A stretch of DNA of 64,000 nt. It comes from Puccinia triticina (taxonomy: Eukaryota > Basidiomycota > Pucciniomycetes > Pucciniales > Pucciniaceae). The DNA is taken from the NCBI RefSeq assembly GCF_026914185.1, contig NC_070565.1:6882001-6946000 (forward strand), read 5' to 3'. The notes under the pieces were generated by a model. It was not told the origin of the DNA. It did no database searches and saw nothing but the letters and a program-made list of their open reading frames with translations. Position numbers and translations under genes: made by a program. Of the stretch, positions 1-10,760 are shown one piece after another (positions within the stretch are counted from its first letter, which is position 1; the number at the start of each line of letters is the position of its first letter).

Positions 1-1
1 C

Positions 2-658
2 CACAAGGAAGCAGTAGGTAGCGTGCTGGAGACACTCAGCAAACACCAACTCTGGCTCAAACCTGAGAAGTGTGAATTTTTGAAGGATAAGGTTGAATAC
101 CTGGGCCTACTGATATCCTGCAACCGCGTGAGGATGGACCCGGACAAAGTCAAGGCGGTAACAGATTGGCCAGCCCCCAGTAATGTCACCGAGTTGCAAC
201 GGTTTGTTGGCTTCACTAACTTCTACCAACGGTTCATTGGCCAATTCTCCAGGACCACAAGACTGCTACATGATCTCACAAAGGCGGACACACGGTTCAT
301 CTGGGACGAGCGCTGCAACTTGGCGTTTGAGTCATTGAAGACGGATTTCAAAACAGCCCCTATCCTGAAGATTGCGGACCCCTACCGACCATTCCTGCTA
401 GAGTGCGATTGTTCCTATTTCGCGCTGGGAGCAGTGCTGTCACAGGTATGCAAGAAAGACAAGGAGTTACACCCTGTAGCATATCTGTCCACATCTCTCA
501 TTCAGGCGGAGCGGAATTACAAAATCTTCAACAAGGAATTGTTAGCTATCGTCGCGTCCTTCAAAGAATGGCGCCACTACCTCGAGGGTAACCCCAACCG
601 CCTAAAAGCCATAGTTTATACTGATCACCAAAACCCCGAGAGCTTTATGAACAGCAAG
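2..658 (+). pseudogene. E0 pol: RT C-terminus and first part of RNase H
   Basis: The reading frame is open from base 2, before the first possible start, so this is an internal piece of Pol. The first about 80 residues carry the RT thumb signature (KPEKCEF, YLGLLIS, then LQRFVGFTNFYQRFI). RNase H follows: the first catalytic Asp lies in ECDCSYFALGAVLSQ, Glu in NKELLAIV and the next Asp in YTDHQNPESF. The frame then runs into a solo LTR at 659 and stops at 683-685 within it. Removing the LTR and one copy of the 5-bp duplication restores an uninterrupted RNase H frame, so the break is secondary. Confidence 0.9.
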
Positions 659-982
659 TGTAAGGGTCTAGTAGACCCTCACTGATGAAGACAAGGAAAC
701 CGGGGCCAAGGGGGACGAGGCCAAAGCCTTTGGGAACTTTCTAGTTCCAAACGGTGGGGGGGGGGACTTGATTGCAAAGGGCTAGCCGGGAGAGAGGGAA
801 GCTCTCTCTTTGGTAAGTACAACTAGAAACAAGAGGAATAAGATGAATGAAAAGGAAAGTGCTTACCTAGCCGGGAGAGAAGGAAGCTCTCTGCCGGACT
901 AGGGAAGGAGCAGAGGAAGCTTAATTACTCTGGTCTTGCATCCGTGAAAGTCCTGGTGAGACCCCAAAGGAGGGGGTTTACA
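659..982 (+). mobile_element. Solo LTR S1 (324 bp) inserted in E0 RNase H
   Basis: The insert begins TGTAAGGG and ends GGTTTACA, giving TG...CA termini with a 5-bp inverted match TGTAA/TTACA. It is flanked by direct repeats GCAAG at 654-658 and 983-987, the 5-bp duplication typical of LTR element integration. A short motif containing CTAGCCGGGAGAGA occurs twice inside (about 782 and 867). No coding capacity and no second LTR, so it is best read as a solo LTR left by LTR-LTR recombination. Its strand is arbitrary because no internal region remains. Confidence 0.85.
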
Positions 983-2270
983 GCAAGAGTCTCACCCAAC
1001 AGCAAGCACGCTGGGCCAAGACGTTAGGAAATTTTGATTTTGAGATTGTATTCCGCCCCGGGAGACAGGCAACCAAGCCGGATGCCCTATCAAGACGCCC
1101 AGACCTGGCACCCAGCAAGGAGGATAAGCTATTGTTTGGCCAGCTACTTCGACCGGAAAACATCACACCCGAGACTTTTGCCGCTGTCTCTGAGCTAGAG
1201 TTGGCTGAAGTAGACGAGTGGTTTGTGGATGAAACTATTGACCTGGACGACACCGAGGGGTACTTCGAGGCCGACGTACTTGGCACAGGGGGGAGTGATC
1301 TCCCGGACGCTGCAGAGGAGAACCTGACCCGTACAGATACCAAACTGATAAGTCTAATTCACACTGCCACAGCACATGATCAAAGACTGACAGAGTTAGC
1401 GGAGAAGATACAGGCGGATGGGACGAGTGCAGACCAGTACGCCTGGGCGGATGGAGTGCTGTACCGGAACGGAAGGATCGAAGTGCCGGCGGATGCATCA
1501 ATCAAAAGAGCAATCGCGCAAAGCCGCCACGACTGTCAACCAGCAGGCCATCCAGGCCGAGCTAAGACTTTGGCGCTGATCAGACGCTGCTTCACATGGC
1601 TGTCAATGAAGAAGTTTGTGAACAAGTACGTGGATGGGTGCGACTCGTGTCAACAAGTAAAGGCGTCAACGCAAAAGCCACAAGGGACTCTGGAACCGCT
1701 CCCCATACCGGCGGGACCATGGACCGATATCTCTTATGACCTTATCACGAACCTACCAGCTTTTAATGGGGCAGACAGCATTCTAACCGTGGTAGACCGC
1801 CTGACGAAAATGGCCCATTTCATCCCATGCAGGAAGACAACAACGGCCGGGGAGCTGGCGGACCTGATGCTTTGTCACGTGTGGAAACTCCACGGCACTC
1901 CCAAGAAAATCATTTCTGATCGGGGGAGTATTTTCATTTTGCAAATCACCAAGGAGCTCAGTAAATCTCTGGGCATTTGATTGTGCCCCTCCACCGTGTA
2001 CCACCCACGGACTGACAGCCAGTTGGAGATTGTCAACAAAGCCATTGAGCAGTACTTACGGCACTTTGTCAATTATCAACAGGATAATTGGGAGCCCATC
2101 CTGGCCACCGCCGAGTTCGCGTACAATACCCACGATCACGCGTCGACAGGAATTTCGCCCTTTAAAGCCAACTACGGCTTTGATGCAACAATTGGGGGTG
2201 TTCCCTTGTCAGGGCAGTGTCTCCCAGCGGTTGAAGCACGGCTCAAAGAACTCATTGTGGTAGGAGGAAT
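983..2270 (+). pseudogene. E0 pol: RNase H end and integrase
   Basis: After the LTR the Pol frame resumes at 988 (SLTQQQARWAK, then FRPGRQATKPDALSR, the RNase H/integrase linker). The integrase zinc-binding HHCC is visible (SRHDCQPAGHPG with CDSCQQ). The DDE triad is present: Asp in DISYDLITNLP, Asp in IISDRGS and Glu in YHPRTDSQLEIVNK. A TGA at 1978-1980 breaks the frame just before the third motif; it lies where an Arg codon would be expected (CGA to TGA, a C-to-T change). The same frame continues to about 2265, where a one-base shift moves coding to another frame. Confidence 0.88.
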
Positions 2271-2809
2271 TGAAGGTCAGCCTAGAAGAAGCGCAGATGA
2301 CCATGAAAAGGCAATTCGACAAGCGAGTGCGCAAGACTCCATCTTGGAGCGTCGGCGACGTGGTATGGCTCAGTAGCAAGAACATTTCGACAACGCGAAC
2401 CACCCCAAAATTGTCTCATCGGTGGCTAGGACCCTATTTTATTTCTAATAAAGTCTCCCCATCTGTATATACGCTGACGCTACTGCCCTCCATGAAGGGG
2501 GTACACCCAAATTTCCATGTTTCAGTACTCAGGAAGGCGGCTCAGGACACCATCAAGGGGAGGACAGCGACGGAGCCAGGACCAATAGAAGTAGAAGGCA
2601 AAGAGGAGTGGGAAGTGGAGGAAATATTGGATTTCAGGCAAAAACGGAAGACAACGGAGTACCTGGTGGGATGGAAGGGCTACGGACCGGACGCAAACTT
2701 GTGGGAGCCAGCCATCAACCTCAAGCACTGTCAAGAATTACTCAACAAATTTAACAAAAAATTTCCCAACGCGGCCGATAGACATCAGCGGTCACGGCGA
2801 TTCAGATGA
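2270..2809 (+). pseudogene. E0 pol: integrase C-terminus and chromodomain
   Basis: This frame continues Pol after the shift near 2265. It contains the GPY/F-type integrase tail (LSHRWLGPYFI, then HPNFHVSVLRKA) and ends in a chromodomain of about 50 residues: EVEEILDFRQ, then EYLVGWKGYGPDANLWEP, with the aromatic residues expected of a methyl-lysine pocket. In chromoviruses this domain directs integration to heterochromatin. The stop at 2807-2809 is the natural C-terminus. The Met at its start is an internal residue, not a true start. Confidence 0.88.
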
Positions 2810-2869
2810 GGGTTGGATTTTTCCCCACAGGGTTTTTGATGCTGCCCGGGGATTAGGACACAGAGCCGG

Positions 2870-3216
2870 TGTGGTGGCCTAGCCGGTGCGCGTTTCAGAA
2901 TCAAGTAATATGGCTGGCCCATGACTTCCAGACTTCAAGATTCAACCCTCAAAATCCTCTCAGATCCTCTTTCCCCCCCTTTTTTTCCACTCTCCTCTCA
3001 TTCTCACTTCCCATCCCTTCCCCTTTTTCATCTTTTCTCTTTCTTGGTCCTAACACAGATTTGTCTGTGGGTTGATTTCTGCTTGTCTTTTGTTTGTTGT
3101 CTGATCTTGTTTCCCCTGCTCTTTTCTCTTTCATCTCTTAGATTGTGGCTTTCTTTCTTGTTTTTCTTCTTCCCTTCTTTTTTTTCTTTCTTTCTCTCTC
3201 AGATCTTCTTCAGTTT
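2870..3216 (+). mobile_element. E4 5' LTR, left segment (split by E1)
   Basis: Begins TGTGGTGGCC just after CCGG (2866-2869), matching the TGTGG start of the related E3 LTR. It is strongly pyrimidine-rich from about 2960 to 3210 with runs of T and C and no credible gene. It stops at AGTTT (3212-3216), the duplicated target of E1, and resumes at 16854 beyond E1 with the same T/G-rich texture seen in the E3 LTR. The 136-codon frame here is a by-product of the pyrimidine tract. Confidence 0.7.
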
Positions 3217-4168
3217 TGTCAGCCACAGAGTACATGTCACAGTACCTTACACGTACCAAATACCTGCAATTGTTCACATCACATATAGTACATTCCTTTT
3301 TACACCTTTATTACATATGTATATCATTTGACACAAGCTTAAGAATGTACTCCTGTTATACATTACATTACAGATAACCATAGTTAAATACAGTTACCAT
3401 AATGTACTGTTGTTATGAGAGTTAAGTTACGTGCAACAGTAAGATTAAAATACATTGTAATATTACTGTACACGTGAAATACCCCAAGACAGGTATCACT
3501 CATTTATCCCCTGTTACGCCTCAGTTCCCATTTACATAATATATTGGTTATGATATAATTACATAAACAATACATGATGTAATCCAATTCAAAGAGCACT
3601 GAATGGAATCAATGATTGGTTATGATCAGCTAGTGTGCACAGCTACTGATCCAGGATCAGTACTGATCATTACACTGCCCTGATCATTTCCAATGTTGAT
3701 CCTCATGAGGATCTGCTTCCCTTGAGCGCTTCCAGTTCCCCCCTGGTCCTGAAGCGCCTCCAAGCGCCTCATATTCCCTCCTGCTCTTTCCCCTCTATAT
3801 AAACACGCCCCTCAGGACTGTTTATCCCTCAGAATATTATTACAGCAAAGTTTAACCCATACTATAGTTAAACAGTGCTTTCATTCTCACCCATCATTCA
3901 ATTCAGGAATACTCTCAACTCTTGATTACCCTTACCTTTCTGTAGGTAAAACCACGAACCCAAGTTGAGTTATTCCTTGGATGCCTATTAACACCCTGTG
4001 TTGATCTGGATGCGCCTTAATTGAGCAAGCCTCTCAGTCAAGATTACTGATAGAGTGAAACCTTTTACAGATCTTACCACGAACCCATTGGCCCATCCTT
4101 GGCATCTTACACCATCATCTTGATAGTAACAACCCTCTCAGACACGGTTAGTTACATACAGGCTGACA
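3217..4168 (+). repeat. E1 5' LTR (952 bp)
   Basis: Matches 15896-16848 across its whole length. Ends TGTCAGCC and GGCTGACA. A TATA box (TATATAAA, 3796-3803) marks the probable Pol II promoter. The upstream part has palindromic TGATC/GATCA clusters around 3618-3710 that could be U3 regulatory sites. Short open frames in it are not genes. Confidence 0.93.
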
Positions 4169-4187
4169 ATTGGGGGTCTGGCCTATT
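4169..4187 (+). other. E1 primer-binding site
   Basis: Two bases after the LTR end comes TGGGGGTCTGGCC, starting with the TGG that pairs with a tRNA CCA end. The same 13 bases follow the 5' LTR of E5 at the same spacing. This supports its role, although I cannot name the tRNA. Confidence 0.7.
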
Positions 4188-4283
4188 ATTTATCCGTGAT
4201 TCTCACTCCCAAACCGTGATAATCATACTAACATACCTATTTCCTTACCATTTTTACACCAAAAATGTCTTGTTAAAAGACAA

Positions 4284-4706
4284 ATGAACACCATTATCTG
4301 TGATTTCAAACCCAACTCCAACCTCCTGAAATTACAGAAATACACGAAGGAAGATCCTAATAACCTTGAAGTCCTAGAACACGTCAGAAAAATCCACACA
4401 CTGATTGGAGAGGACCAATTTTACACCTGTACCTGGACAACTTACAGTACACTTTGGATAAATTCTATCTATCATCCTGACGGTACACTTATTGATACTA
4501 GTGAAGAGTCAGAATTTTTAGAAGAGGAACATACTAAACTTGTTAGAAAACCTCGACTTACCTCTTTAGAATCTGAACATCCTCCATTTGACGAGGAATA
4601 CTGCTCTTATACAGAGCATACCTCCTACTCCATGCTTCCCCCCTTCACTTCTGACGGCCCTCCTCCGCAATTTACGCGCAGAAAGAGAAGTCAAATCATT
4701 AACTAG
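4284..4706 (+). CDS. E1 leader ORF a, 140 aa, unknown
   Basis: Starts with ATG 115 bp after the 5' LTR, ahead of gag. The protein is acidic and polar, with a central Glu-rich stretch (EESEFLEEEHTK) and a basic C-terminal end (TRRKRSQ). No membrane segment, zinc knuckle or enzyme motif is visible and I recognise no family. Typical gypsy elements have no ORF here, so it could be an accessory gene, an exon spliced to gag, or a chance frame in a long leader. Frame length and amino-acid make-up are protein-like, but there is no second copy in the window to compare. Confidence 0.4.
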   Translation: MNTIICDFKPNSNLLKLQKYTKEDPNNLEVLEHVRKIHTLIGEDQFYTCTWTTYSTLWINSIYHPDGTLIDTSEESEFLEEEHTKLVRKPRLTSLESEHPPFDEEYCSYTEHTSYSMLPPFTSDGPPPQFTRRKRSQIIN

Positions 4707-5343
4707 ATTTCCCGTGATTGTGTCTTATATTCTCCCTTATTTTCTCATCATTTTCCCAGACTCTTCACCCTGTTTCCTTCTATAAAACCAGAAAAATCCA
4801 TAAAAAATCATCCTATTGTTGACTATCTCTCTATTTTTTTTACTGGAAAAATTGTCTCTATTTCGCCAAAACCCATAGAAATTGAAACATACACACTTGG
4901 TTGACTCTACACATTGAAATTCTAGTGAATTTCATTCATTTTCTCTGCGGAAAACACACTGGAACGCTTGTTCCCCCCAAGAGGAGAATAGATACGAAAA
5001 TTCTGAGTAGACCAATCGAGCCGCAAGGGTTGATTTACACTACTAGGTTTTTTTCGTGAGACTCCAAACTCTACCATTCCTACGGCAGGAAAGCATTTGT
5101 ACTGCATTCCCACTCGAGAGCGCATTAGGTCGCGGGACTAAGTGGTACTACATACACCGTGCGCATCCTGTGTATACAGGATCTACATAACTCAATTACA
5201 GTTCAATTACACTGTACTACTGTATTACCCCGGATCTGCAAGAATCTACAGGGATTTACACGCTAGACGCACTCCACTCAACTCAATTAGAGAGCGCATA
5301 CAGGCGCATACCTACCGTACATACCCTCCTTGAGCCACAACCC
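4707..5343 (+). other. E1 leader spacer, nothing coding recognised
   Basis: AT-rich leader between the two small ORFs. Only short open frames occur and none looks protein-like. No tRNA, LTR or repeat match elsewhere in the window was noticed. Confidence 0.5.
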
Positions 5344-5817
5344 TTGAGCAGGATCACTGTAACACCTGTAGCTCCTGATCTAGAGCAGCTACAGACGATC
5401 TTAGACCGCCGATCAAACCGCGCGAGCCTAGCGGATCAGACTAGAAGTAATATACCTAGCCTACAGATCCCAAAAGCGCTGTACAAGCGCATCACTACTT
5501 CCCCTCCTCTTGTAGAACCGCTGTTCCAAGAGTTTAAAAAGAGCTCCACTCCACGCCGTTTGAGCAATCAACAAACCAAGTTGATACACTTCTGCGCCAC
5601 CTTCTCAGCTCTCATCCAACCAAAATTCAAACCTTTCCATCAACAGGAAAAATTTCCTACACTGATTTTCCGGCAAAATCACTATAACTTTAAAAGTACT
5701 CAGAAAATCCCAAATCTGAAAAGTACGTCCTTTTCCTTACCCTTTTCCCGTCAGATTGGTATTTTTAATACTAATATTTTTGTGTTTTTGATTGTGTACA
5801 GTGTCCACCAACGTTGA
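5344..5817 (+). CDS. E1 leader ORF b, up to 157 aa, unknown
   Basis: Open frame ahead of gag whose first residues (VTPVAPDLEQLQTILDRRSN) look like a structured helical segment. The C-terminal third is hydrophobic and resembles translated non-coding DNA. The first codon is not certain. It may be an N-terminal Gag exon, since 5818-5943 continues open in another frame (NVDTLTPELQSLGVT) before gag proper at 6016. No known domain seen. Confidence 0.3.
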   Translation: MSRITVTPVAPDLEQLQTILDRRSNRASLADQTRSNIPSLQIPKALYKRITTSPPLVEPLFQEFKKSSTPRRLSNQQTKLIHFCATFSALIQPKFKPFHQQEKFPTLIFRQNHYNFKSTQKIPNLKSTSFSLPFSRQIGIFNTNIFVFLIVYSVHQR

Positions 5818-6015
5818 CACCCTCACCCCAGAACTTCAATCCCTTGGAGTTACGGACAAGAACACGCAACCCCGTGAGGCTAGAGAGGAAACTACTGATA
5901 CTAATCAGCGCGCAGATTCCCCAGCCATTTCTGATAAATCCTAAGGTACATTTACACCTTAAGAAATTCTCTAAATAAAAACAAAAAATATCTACTGAAT
6001 CAGAATAATTCTACT

Positions 6016-8265
6016 ATGTCTCCTCCTTCTTGCAGAACTCGAGGTTATAATGGAAGAACCCGTACATCAGACCCAGGCAGAGGATTTCCACCTGCGTCAG
6101 TTCTTCCACCTGCTAAACAACCTGTAGCAGAAAGAATTATTTATGCTACAAAGAAAGGAAAAACTAAAAATACATCTTCTGCTAATAGTCTCGACGGAAG
6201 AGAAGTTCGAGCGCTACTATTACAGGATGAAAGGTTACAAGACGTTGCTCAAGGACGTGCGCAACCGCAGCAGCCACGCGGCAATAATAGCGCATCTCAA
6301 GTATTGCCGGGCGGATTTCCAGGCGATGGTAGACCTCAAAGGTTTAACAACCACTTTGAAGAGGACAAAAGATTGGAATCCAATGGAGATCAGCTCAGAA
6401 TCTCTCCTAATCCACCAGCCGTCCCGCAGACAAAACCACTCTCCATTAAGAAGCCCCCAGCGCTGCAGACCAGCTTCAAGACCCCAATCATGCAGGGGGA
6501 GAAATGTGAATTCCAGACACCCGTGGAATACTGGGCGCAATCAACAATGGCGCAGTCAAATTTAAGAAGAAATGATACGCCTGGGCAGATCCCTCCAAGG
6601 CACTTATCAACATCTGGAGCAAGGCAAAATAGCCCGCCAGGAGCGTCAGATGGACCTAGATCCTTAAATAGCTCCCATTTCTTCAGTAGTAATAGTAACT
6701 CTGGTTCTGAACACGCATCAAATGTCCCAGATATTACAAATGTTGTTAACAATCCAGATACTCCCTTCAGAACTGCTCTACATGTGTACACAGAAAATCT
6801 TAACTTTGTTGTAGAAAGAATTACGCAAAGTAACAAAGAATTATCTTCAGATCTTAAGAAATTGTGCCACAAAGTTACACAGCGTGTAGATGAGCAAGTA
6901 AATTCAGAAGATGATGCCTTTACTGTCATCTTGACTAAATTGGAGAGTATGGATAAGAAGCTTGATGAAGCGCCCTCTGCTCTTGAAATATTGAGTACCC
7001 AAGTTACTAGATCCCTGGCTAGAACTGAAGAACTGGTTGAAGATCAAGAAAATACCAACCAAGAAATACTACAGAAATTGAATTTGTTAGAATCACGCTT
7101 CAGAACCCTGCAGAATGATACTAAAGATAAAATTACATCACAATTTACCACATTTGAAGATGTAGTAAACAGGTTTGAGAAACAAACCACGGACACAGCA
7201 TCAAAACAAGATAAATTGGAAACTATAATTTTACAAGTAATAAATTCTATTAACAATATTGGACACTCATCACCTAATCCCCTGGTGAAAGAGAGCGTGA
7301 ATAAAGATACTCCACCCCATATGCAGGCCAGCAGCAGTTCAACAAGAGTGAAATCTGACAGAGCACCTAATGTGAAATTCCCACCTCACAAAGCAGAAAA
7401 TTCAGATTCAGATGATAGTGATGTAGAAATTCCACTACCAACTCACAACAGAAGAACAAAATCTTCTACTCCACGTAATTTTCCAACAAATGAAGAGGAA
7501 AAAGCCATTCATAAATTAGTATTAGCCAATTTACCCAAAATAAGTGAATGGGCCACATTTTCTGGCAAAGGAGAATATGACCATTACAAATTTATAGAAT
7601 GGATTGACAGTTTACAGGATGATACAAATGCACCAGATCAAATCATTTGTTCCAAACTTAATTCATTATTTACAGGACCAGCAAACATATGGTACAACAA
7701 TAGAAAGAAAGAAGTTCAAGGACCAAAAGATTGGGCTTTCTGGAAAGCAGAAATCATTAAGAAATATAGCTCCCCTGAATGGAAAAGAAAAGTCAGAGAT
7801 GCCTTTAGAAGATCTAAATTTGATGTTTATGGTGAGACTAAACCTTCTGAATGGGTTACCAGCCAAGTTAACAGGATACAAGCTGTGGAAAGACACTTGG
7901 ATAACCAATCTATCAATGATAAATTACTGTCTCAACTTGACCCCAAAACTGAGTACAAAATGCGCCTAGCTATCAGAACTAATGATGACACTTCAGAATT
8001 CATTAACCAACTTGAAAGTATAGTATATGTTTGTAAGAAAGACAAAGCTAGAAGCAAAACAAGCAGAAGAGACAATTACAAAGATAAGAAACCTGAGACC
8101 AAAGAACCAGAAGCTCCTAAAGAAATCACATGCTATGAATGTGGTAAGACTGGGCATAAGTCTACCAAATGTCCCAAGAAGATCAGCAAGAAAATATCAG
8201 TGATTCAGAGTGAAGATAATCAATTACCATGTGACACTATTAGCATTTCCTCAGGAGCTTCCTAG
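6016..8265 (+). CDS. gag: E1 Gag polyprotein, 749 aa
   Basis: Structural protein of the virus-like particle. The N-terminal about 250 residues are Pro/Ser/Arg-rich and low in structure. A long helical, probably coiled-coil region spans about 255-415 (LESMDKKLDE, LNLLESRFRTL). The capsid-like part is about 500-690 (FSGKGEYDHYKFIEWIDSL, LNSLFTGPANIWYNN), the retrotransposon Gag fold. A CCHC zinc knuckle CYECGKTGHKSTKC is at 706-719. The frame ends SSGAS, but a neighbouring frame continues with an acidic stretch (SDSDDSDDESASN) to 8353. A one-base shift near 8258 has therefore probably shortened the C-terminus. Larger than most gypsy Gags because of the N-terminal extension. Confidence 0.88.
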   Translation: MSPPSCRTRGYNGRTRTSDPGRGFPPASVLPPAKQPVAERIIYATKKGKTKNTSSANSLDGREVRALLLQDERLQDVAQGRAQPQQPRGNNSASQVLPGGFPGDGRPQRFNNHFEEDKRLESNGDQLRISPNPPAVPQTKPLSIKKPPALQTSFKTPIMQGEKCEFQTPVEYWAQSTMAQSNLRRNDTPGQIPPRHLSTSGARQNSPPGASDGPRSLNSSHFFSSNSNSGSEHASNVPDITNVVNNPDTPFRTALHVYTENLNFVVERITQSNKELSSDLKKLCHKVTQRVDEQVNSEDDAFTVILTKLESMDKKLDEAPSALEILSTQVTRSLARTEELVEDQENTNQEILQKLNLLESRFRTLQNDTKDKITSQFTTFEDVVNRFEKQTTDTASKQDKLETIILQVINSINNIGHSSPNPLVKESVNKDTPPHMQASSSSTRVKSDRAPNVKFPPHKAENSDSDDSDVEIPLPTHNRRTKSSTPRNFPTNEEEKAIHKLVLANLPKISEWATFSGKGEYDHYKFIEWIDSLQDDTNAPDQIICSKLNSLFTGPANIWYNNRKKEVQGPKDWAFWKAEIIKKYSSPEWKRKVRDAFRRSKFDVYGETKPSEWVTSQVNRIQAVERHLDNQSINDKLLSQLDPKTEYKMRLAIRTNDDTSEFINQLESIVYVCKKDKARSKTSRRDNYKDKKPETKEPEAPKEITCYECGKTGHKSTKCPKKISKKISVIQSEDNQLPCDTISISSGAS

Positions 8266-9081
8266 TGATTCTGATGACTCAGATGATGAATCAGCAAGCA
8301 ATTCTAATCACGCCATTACATGTAAAGCAGACAGGCTTATCCCACTTTCTTAAATCCACACAATCCTAGACCTATGGATCTAAGTTTTGGGGTGTTTTTT
8401 TACACAGTTACAACAAAAAATACTGCACACAACAGTTAAACAAAGGCACAAGTTGAAAATCCCCAAAGGCCCAAAGGCCCTATGGATGACCCTCCAGCTG
8501 TGCTGTAGCAACAAGCAAAAGTGGGCCGGTTGTTAAAGGTGTCCAGGGAGGGCCTAACCAAGCAGTTAGGGGGCTCCCAGGGAGGGGGTAGGACGAAACC
8601 GGATCCCCTGGGGCCTCAAGCTGATGGAACTGCACTCCTTAAATAAGCATTCCAGATTATACCCCACGAGCACTCCTCACCAGCCACCTCCCAGCTTGTC
8701 TCCACTGCTCCGCTGTTACCGCTCCCCAATCACCCGCCACTGCCAACAATATGCCCGTTCCCACTGCCTTGGGTGGTATTGGTTGCCGCAGCAACCATCA
8801 AGACCCTCCGCGGCGCCACCAACAATTGAATTATTCCTATACCCAACCCAGATGGAACCTCCGCCTGGCTACAGGCACGCACTTCCCAACACAACCAATC
8901 TGCCCATACCTTCTTGTAGGTCCTGCCTCTCCCACTCCCCCACCGTAGATTATACTATGGGTTTTCTTCCAGTTGGCCCGACTCCACTACTTTCTTGCCC
9001 TCGCCGTCCAACCCCCAACAATACTGGCGACGACGCTGATGGCGGCGGGCGACAAGACCCGGCAAAGATGCATTCCCCAGT

Positions 9082-9896
9082 CTATGGACTCACAAGACGG
9101 ACACCACCTTCTTCAAGACCCTGGCCATCCTCCTCAAGTCGCTTGACTCCTAAGGCGCAGATGGGCCAAGCTTGGCTGGCCTCTGTCTGCGCTGTCGCCA
9201 GGTCTTTGGCCGCCGCGTCGCCTGTCTTGGATGCGGCGGCTTGTTCTGTCTCCTCCAAGATTCCCCCCTCTCCTCCCGCCGCTGCCGCCAATCGTAAACA
9301 GCTTTGTTTAGTATAATGCGCCCATCAGCCCGCGAAACCGCCCAAATGTCTCCTTATTTCGTCCCTTGCTATATGCTTGCACACAGATCACAAACACTGA
9401 ACATCGCTTGCCACCCAGCAAACACACGATCATCAGGCTTGGACCTCGTTTGCAGAGATCTTAGTTGCATGGTATGTGGCGCCCCCGTCTTTCCGGACGA
9501 CTTTGAGCTCAAGATCCTTGCAAGTCCGTCGTCAACACGTACTGATTGTCTCTCTCTCTCTCTGTGTGTGTGTGTAGAAAGACTGTTTCTGGCGGTCAAA
9601 CAATCAGTGGCGCCGGGATTTTTGGCACAAACAACGAAAGCGATCTTCGCTGAGTCTCCCAGCCGTCCCAGAAGTGTAGAAGGGTGGAAGGGCTGGGGGA
9701 TCCAGCTCCTTGGGGGCGCCGTAACCTTAGGGTCAGCTGCTATATGAACTTTCTCCTCCAGATCCTCCTCCGGATGCCGGAGCTCCAAGCCTAACTTCTC
9801 ACATAACACCACAGCTGTCTCAAGCATCAGATAACAATGGGAAAAGAGCTCTTGTGTTGCACCTGAGAGCTCATCGCGATCTTGCAGCTCCACCAT
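9082..9896 (-). pseudogene. Possible captured gene fragment, unknown function
   Basis: On the minus strand a frame from 9896 begins MVELQDRDELSGATQELFSH and continues with helix-like, acidic sequence (CEKLGLELRHPEEDLEEKV). A second open stretch (9291-9082) is Ala/Glu-rich and helical (EETEQAAASKTGDAAAKDL). Between them is a GT/CT-microsatellite (9547-9576) and sequence that could be intronic. The composition looks more like a cellular protein than like Gag or Pol, but I do not recognise it. It might be a host gene piece carried by the inserted DNA, or a chance frame. Confidence 0.25.
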
Positions 9897-10569
9897 CTCT
9901 CCTCCTCCTCGCCCTCCCAGTAAAACATTGTCAGTCCCTTTGGCTTCTTTTTTGTGCTGTGGACCAACTCAGAGGACGGTGATCAGGTCGCAGGGTATCG
10001 GCAGTCGGACATGTATGAGTGCTTGCTTGCTTGACGGCCATATCTCTTGCTCCTTTTTTTTCTCTTTCCTCATGAAGAGATAGGAAACTAAAGTTTTTTT
10101 CTTTCTTTTCTCAAATTATTGATGGATGATGGAGAGTGTAGGTCTGAACCAGTTACACACGGCCAGCCAAGTGTCCATCAGCCAGCCAGCGCCAACAATT
10201 GGTGCAAGAACAACGACGACTTCAAATGGATCAAGCAATGTTTCTTCCCTGCGCTGTCAATGTCCGATCAACCTTCTCTTCCGCATTTAACCAACTTGTT
10301 GTCACTGGTATACTATAGGTAAAGGTGCGGGTTTGTATGCTCACAATTATGAGCCTTTCTTAAACACCCACAAGCCTTGAAGCATTCCTCACGCCATTAC
10401 ACTAAATGTAGTTGTAGCAGTGTGTAGACAAGATTTCAGTGGCAATATGCACATGTGTTCTGTGCCATCCCTGGGTCTCCGATCAGAAGACAATACAAGA
10501 AGAACATCTATCTGTCTGGGGTAAATATATATACTATTTTGTAAGACAGACATTACAATAAAACTAACA

Positions 10570-10760
10570 GAATGAGCCCTCCCCTTACATGAGGACTTTT
10601 AAATGATTGACATGAAATCTGGTTTGGAGGAAGGTGTGGTTTATGATATTTCATTAGTAAATCAATCACACCATGAGAATTGATATTTACAATTCTGCCT
10701 GGACCCTTGATTTCAAATAAGCTTAAGTTCCTCTTCTCAAGGAATCTAGCCTACTGTAAC
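10570..10760 (-). pseudogene. Degenerate retroelement integrase-tail-like fragment
   Basis: Reading the minus strand gives about 60 uninterrupted codons with FEIKGPGRIVNINSHGVI, resembling the segment after the integrase core (K-G-P...I-V-x-I-N). No catalytic residues remain and the flanks are out of frame. Weak support, reported only as a remnant. Confidence 0.2.

Larger units (their letters stand above)
1..2869 (+). mobile_element. E0: 3' part of a Ty3/gypsy chromodomain retrotransposon (degenerate)
   Basis: The window opens inside reverse transcriptase, so the 5' half of the element lies outside. The order RT thumb, RNase H, integrase, chromodomain is that of chromoviruses (Tf1/Tf2-like). 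Three lesions are visible: a solo LTR in RNase H (659-982), an in-frame TGA at 1978-1980 in integrase, and a frameshift near 2265. From 2810 to 2869 there is only non-coding 3' sequence. The E4 LTR begins at 2870. No LTR of E0 itself is identifiable, so the 3' end may have been lost or displaced by E4. Confidence 0.85.

Noticed and set aside
2921..3331. 136-codon frame rich in Ser, Phe and Leu
   Set aside because: Produced by a pyrimidine tract in the E4 LTR that runs into the E1 LTR; no protein character.
8624..9316. 230-codon Pro/Ser-rich frame
   Set aside because: Low complexity, no domain, and it lies opposite a better minus-strand candidate. Treated as its shadow.
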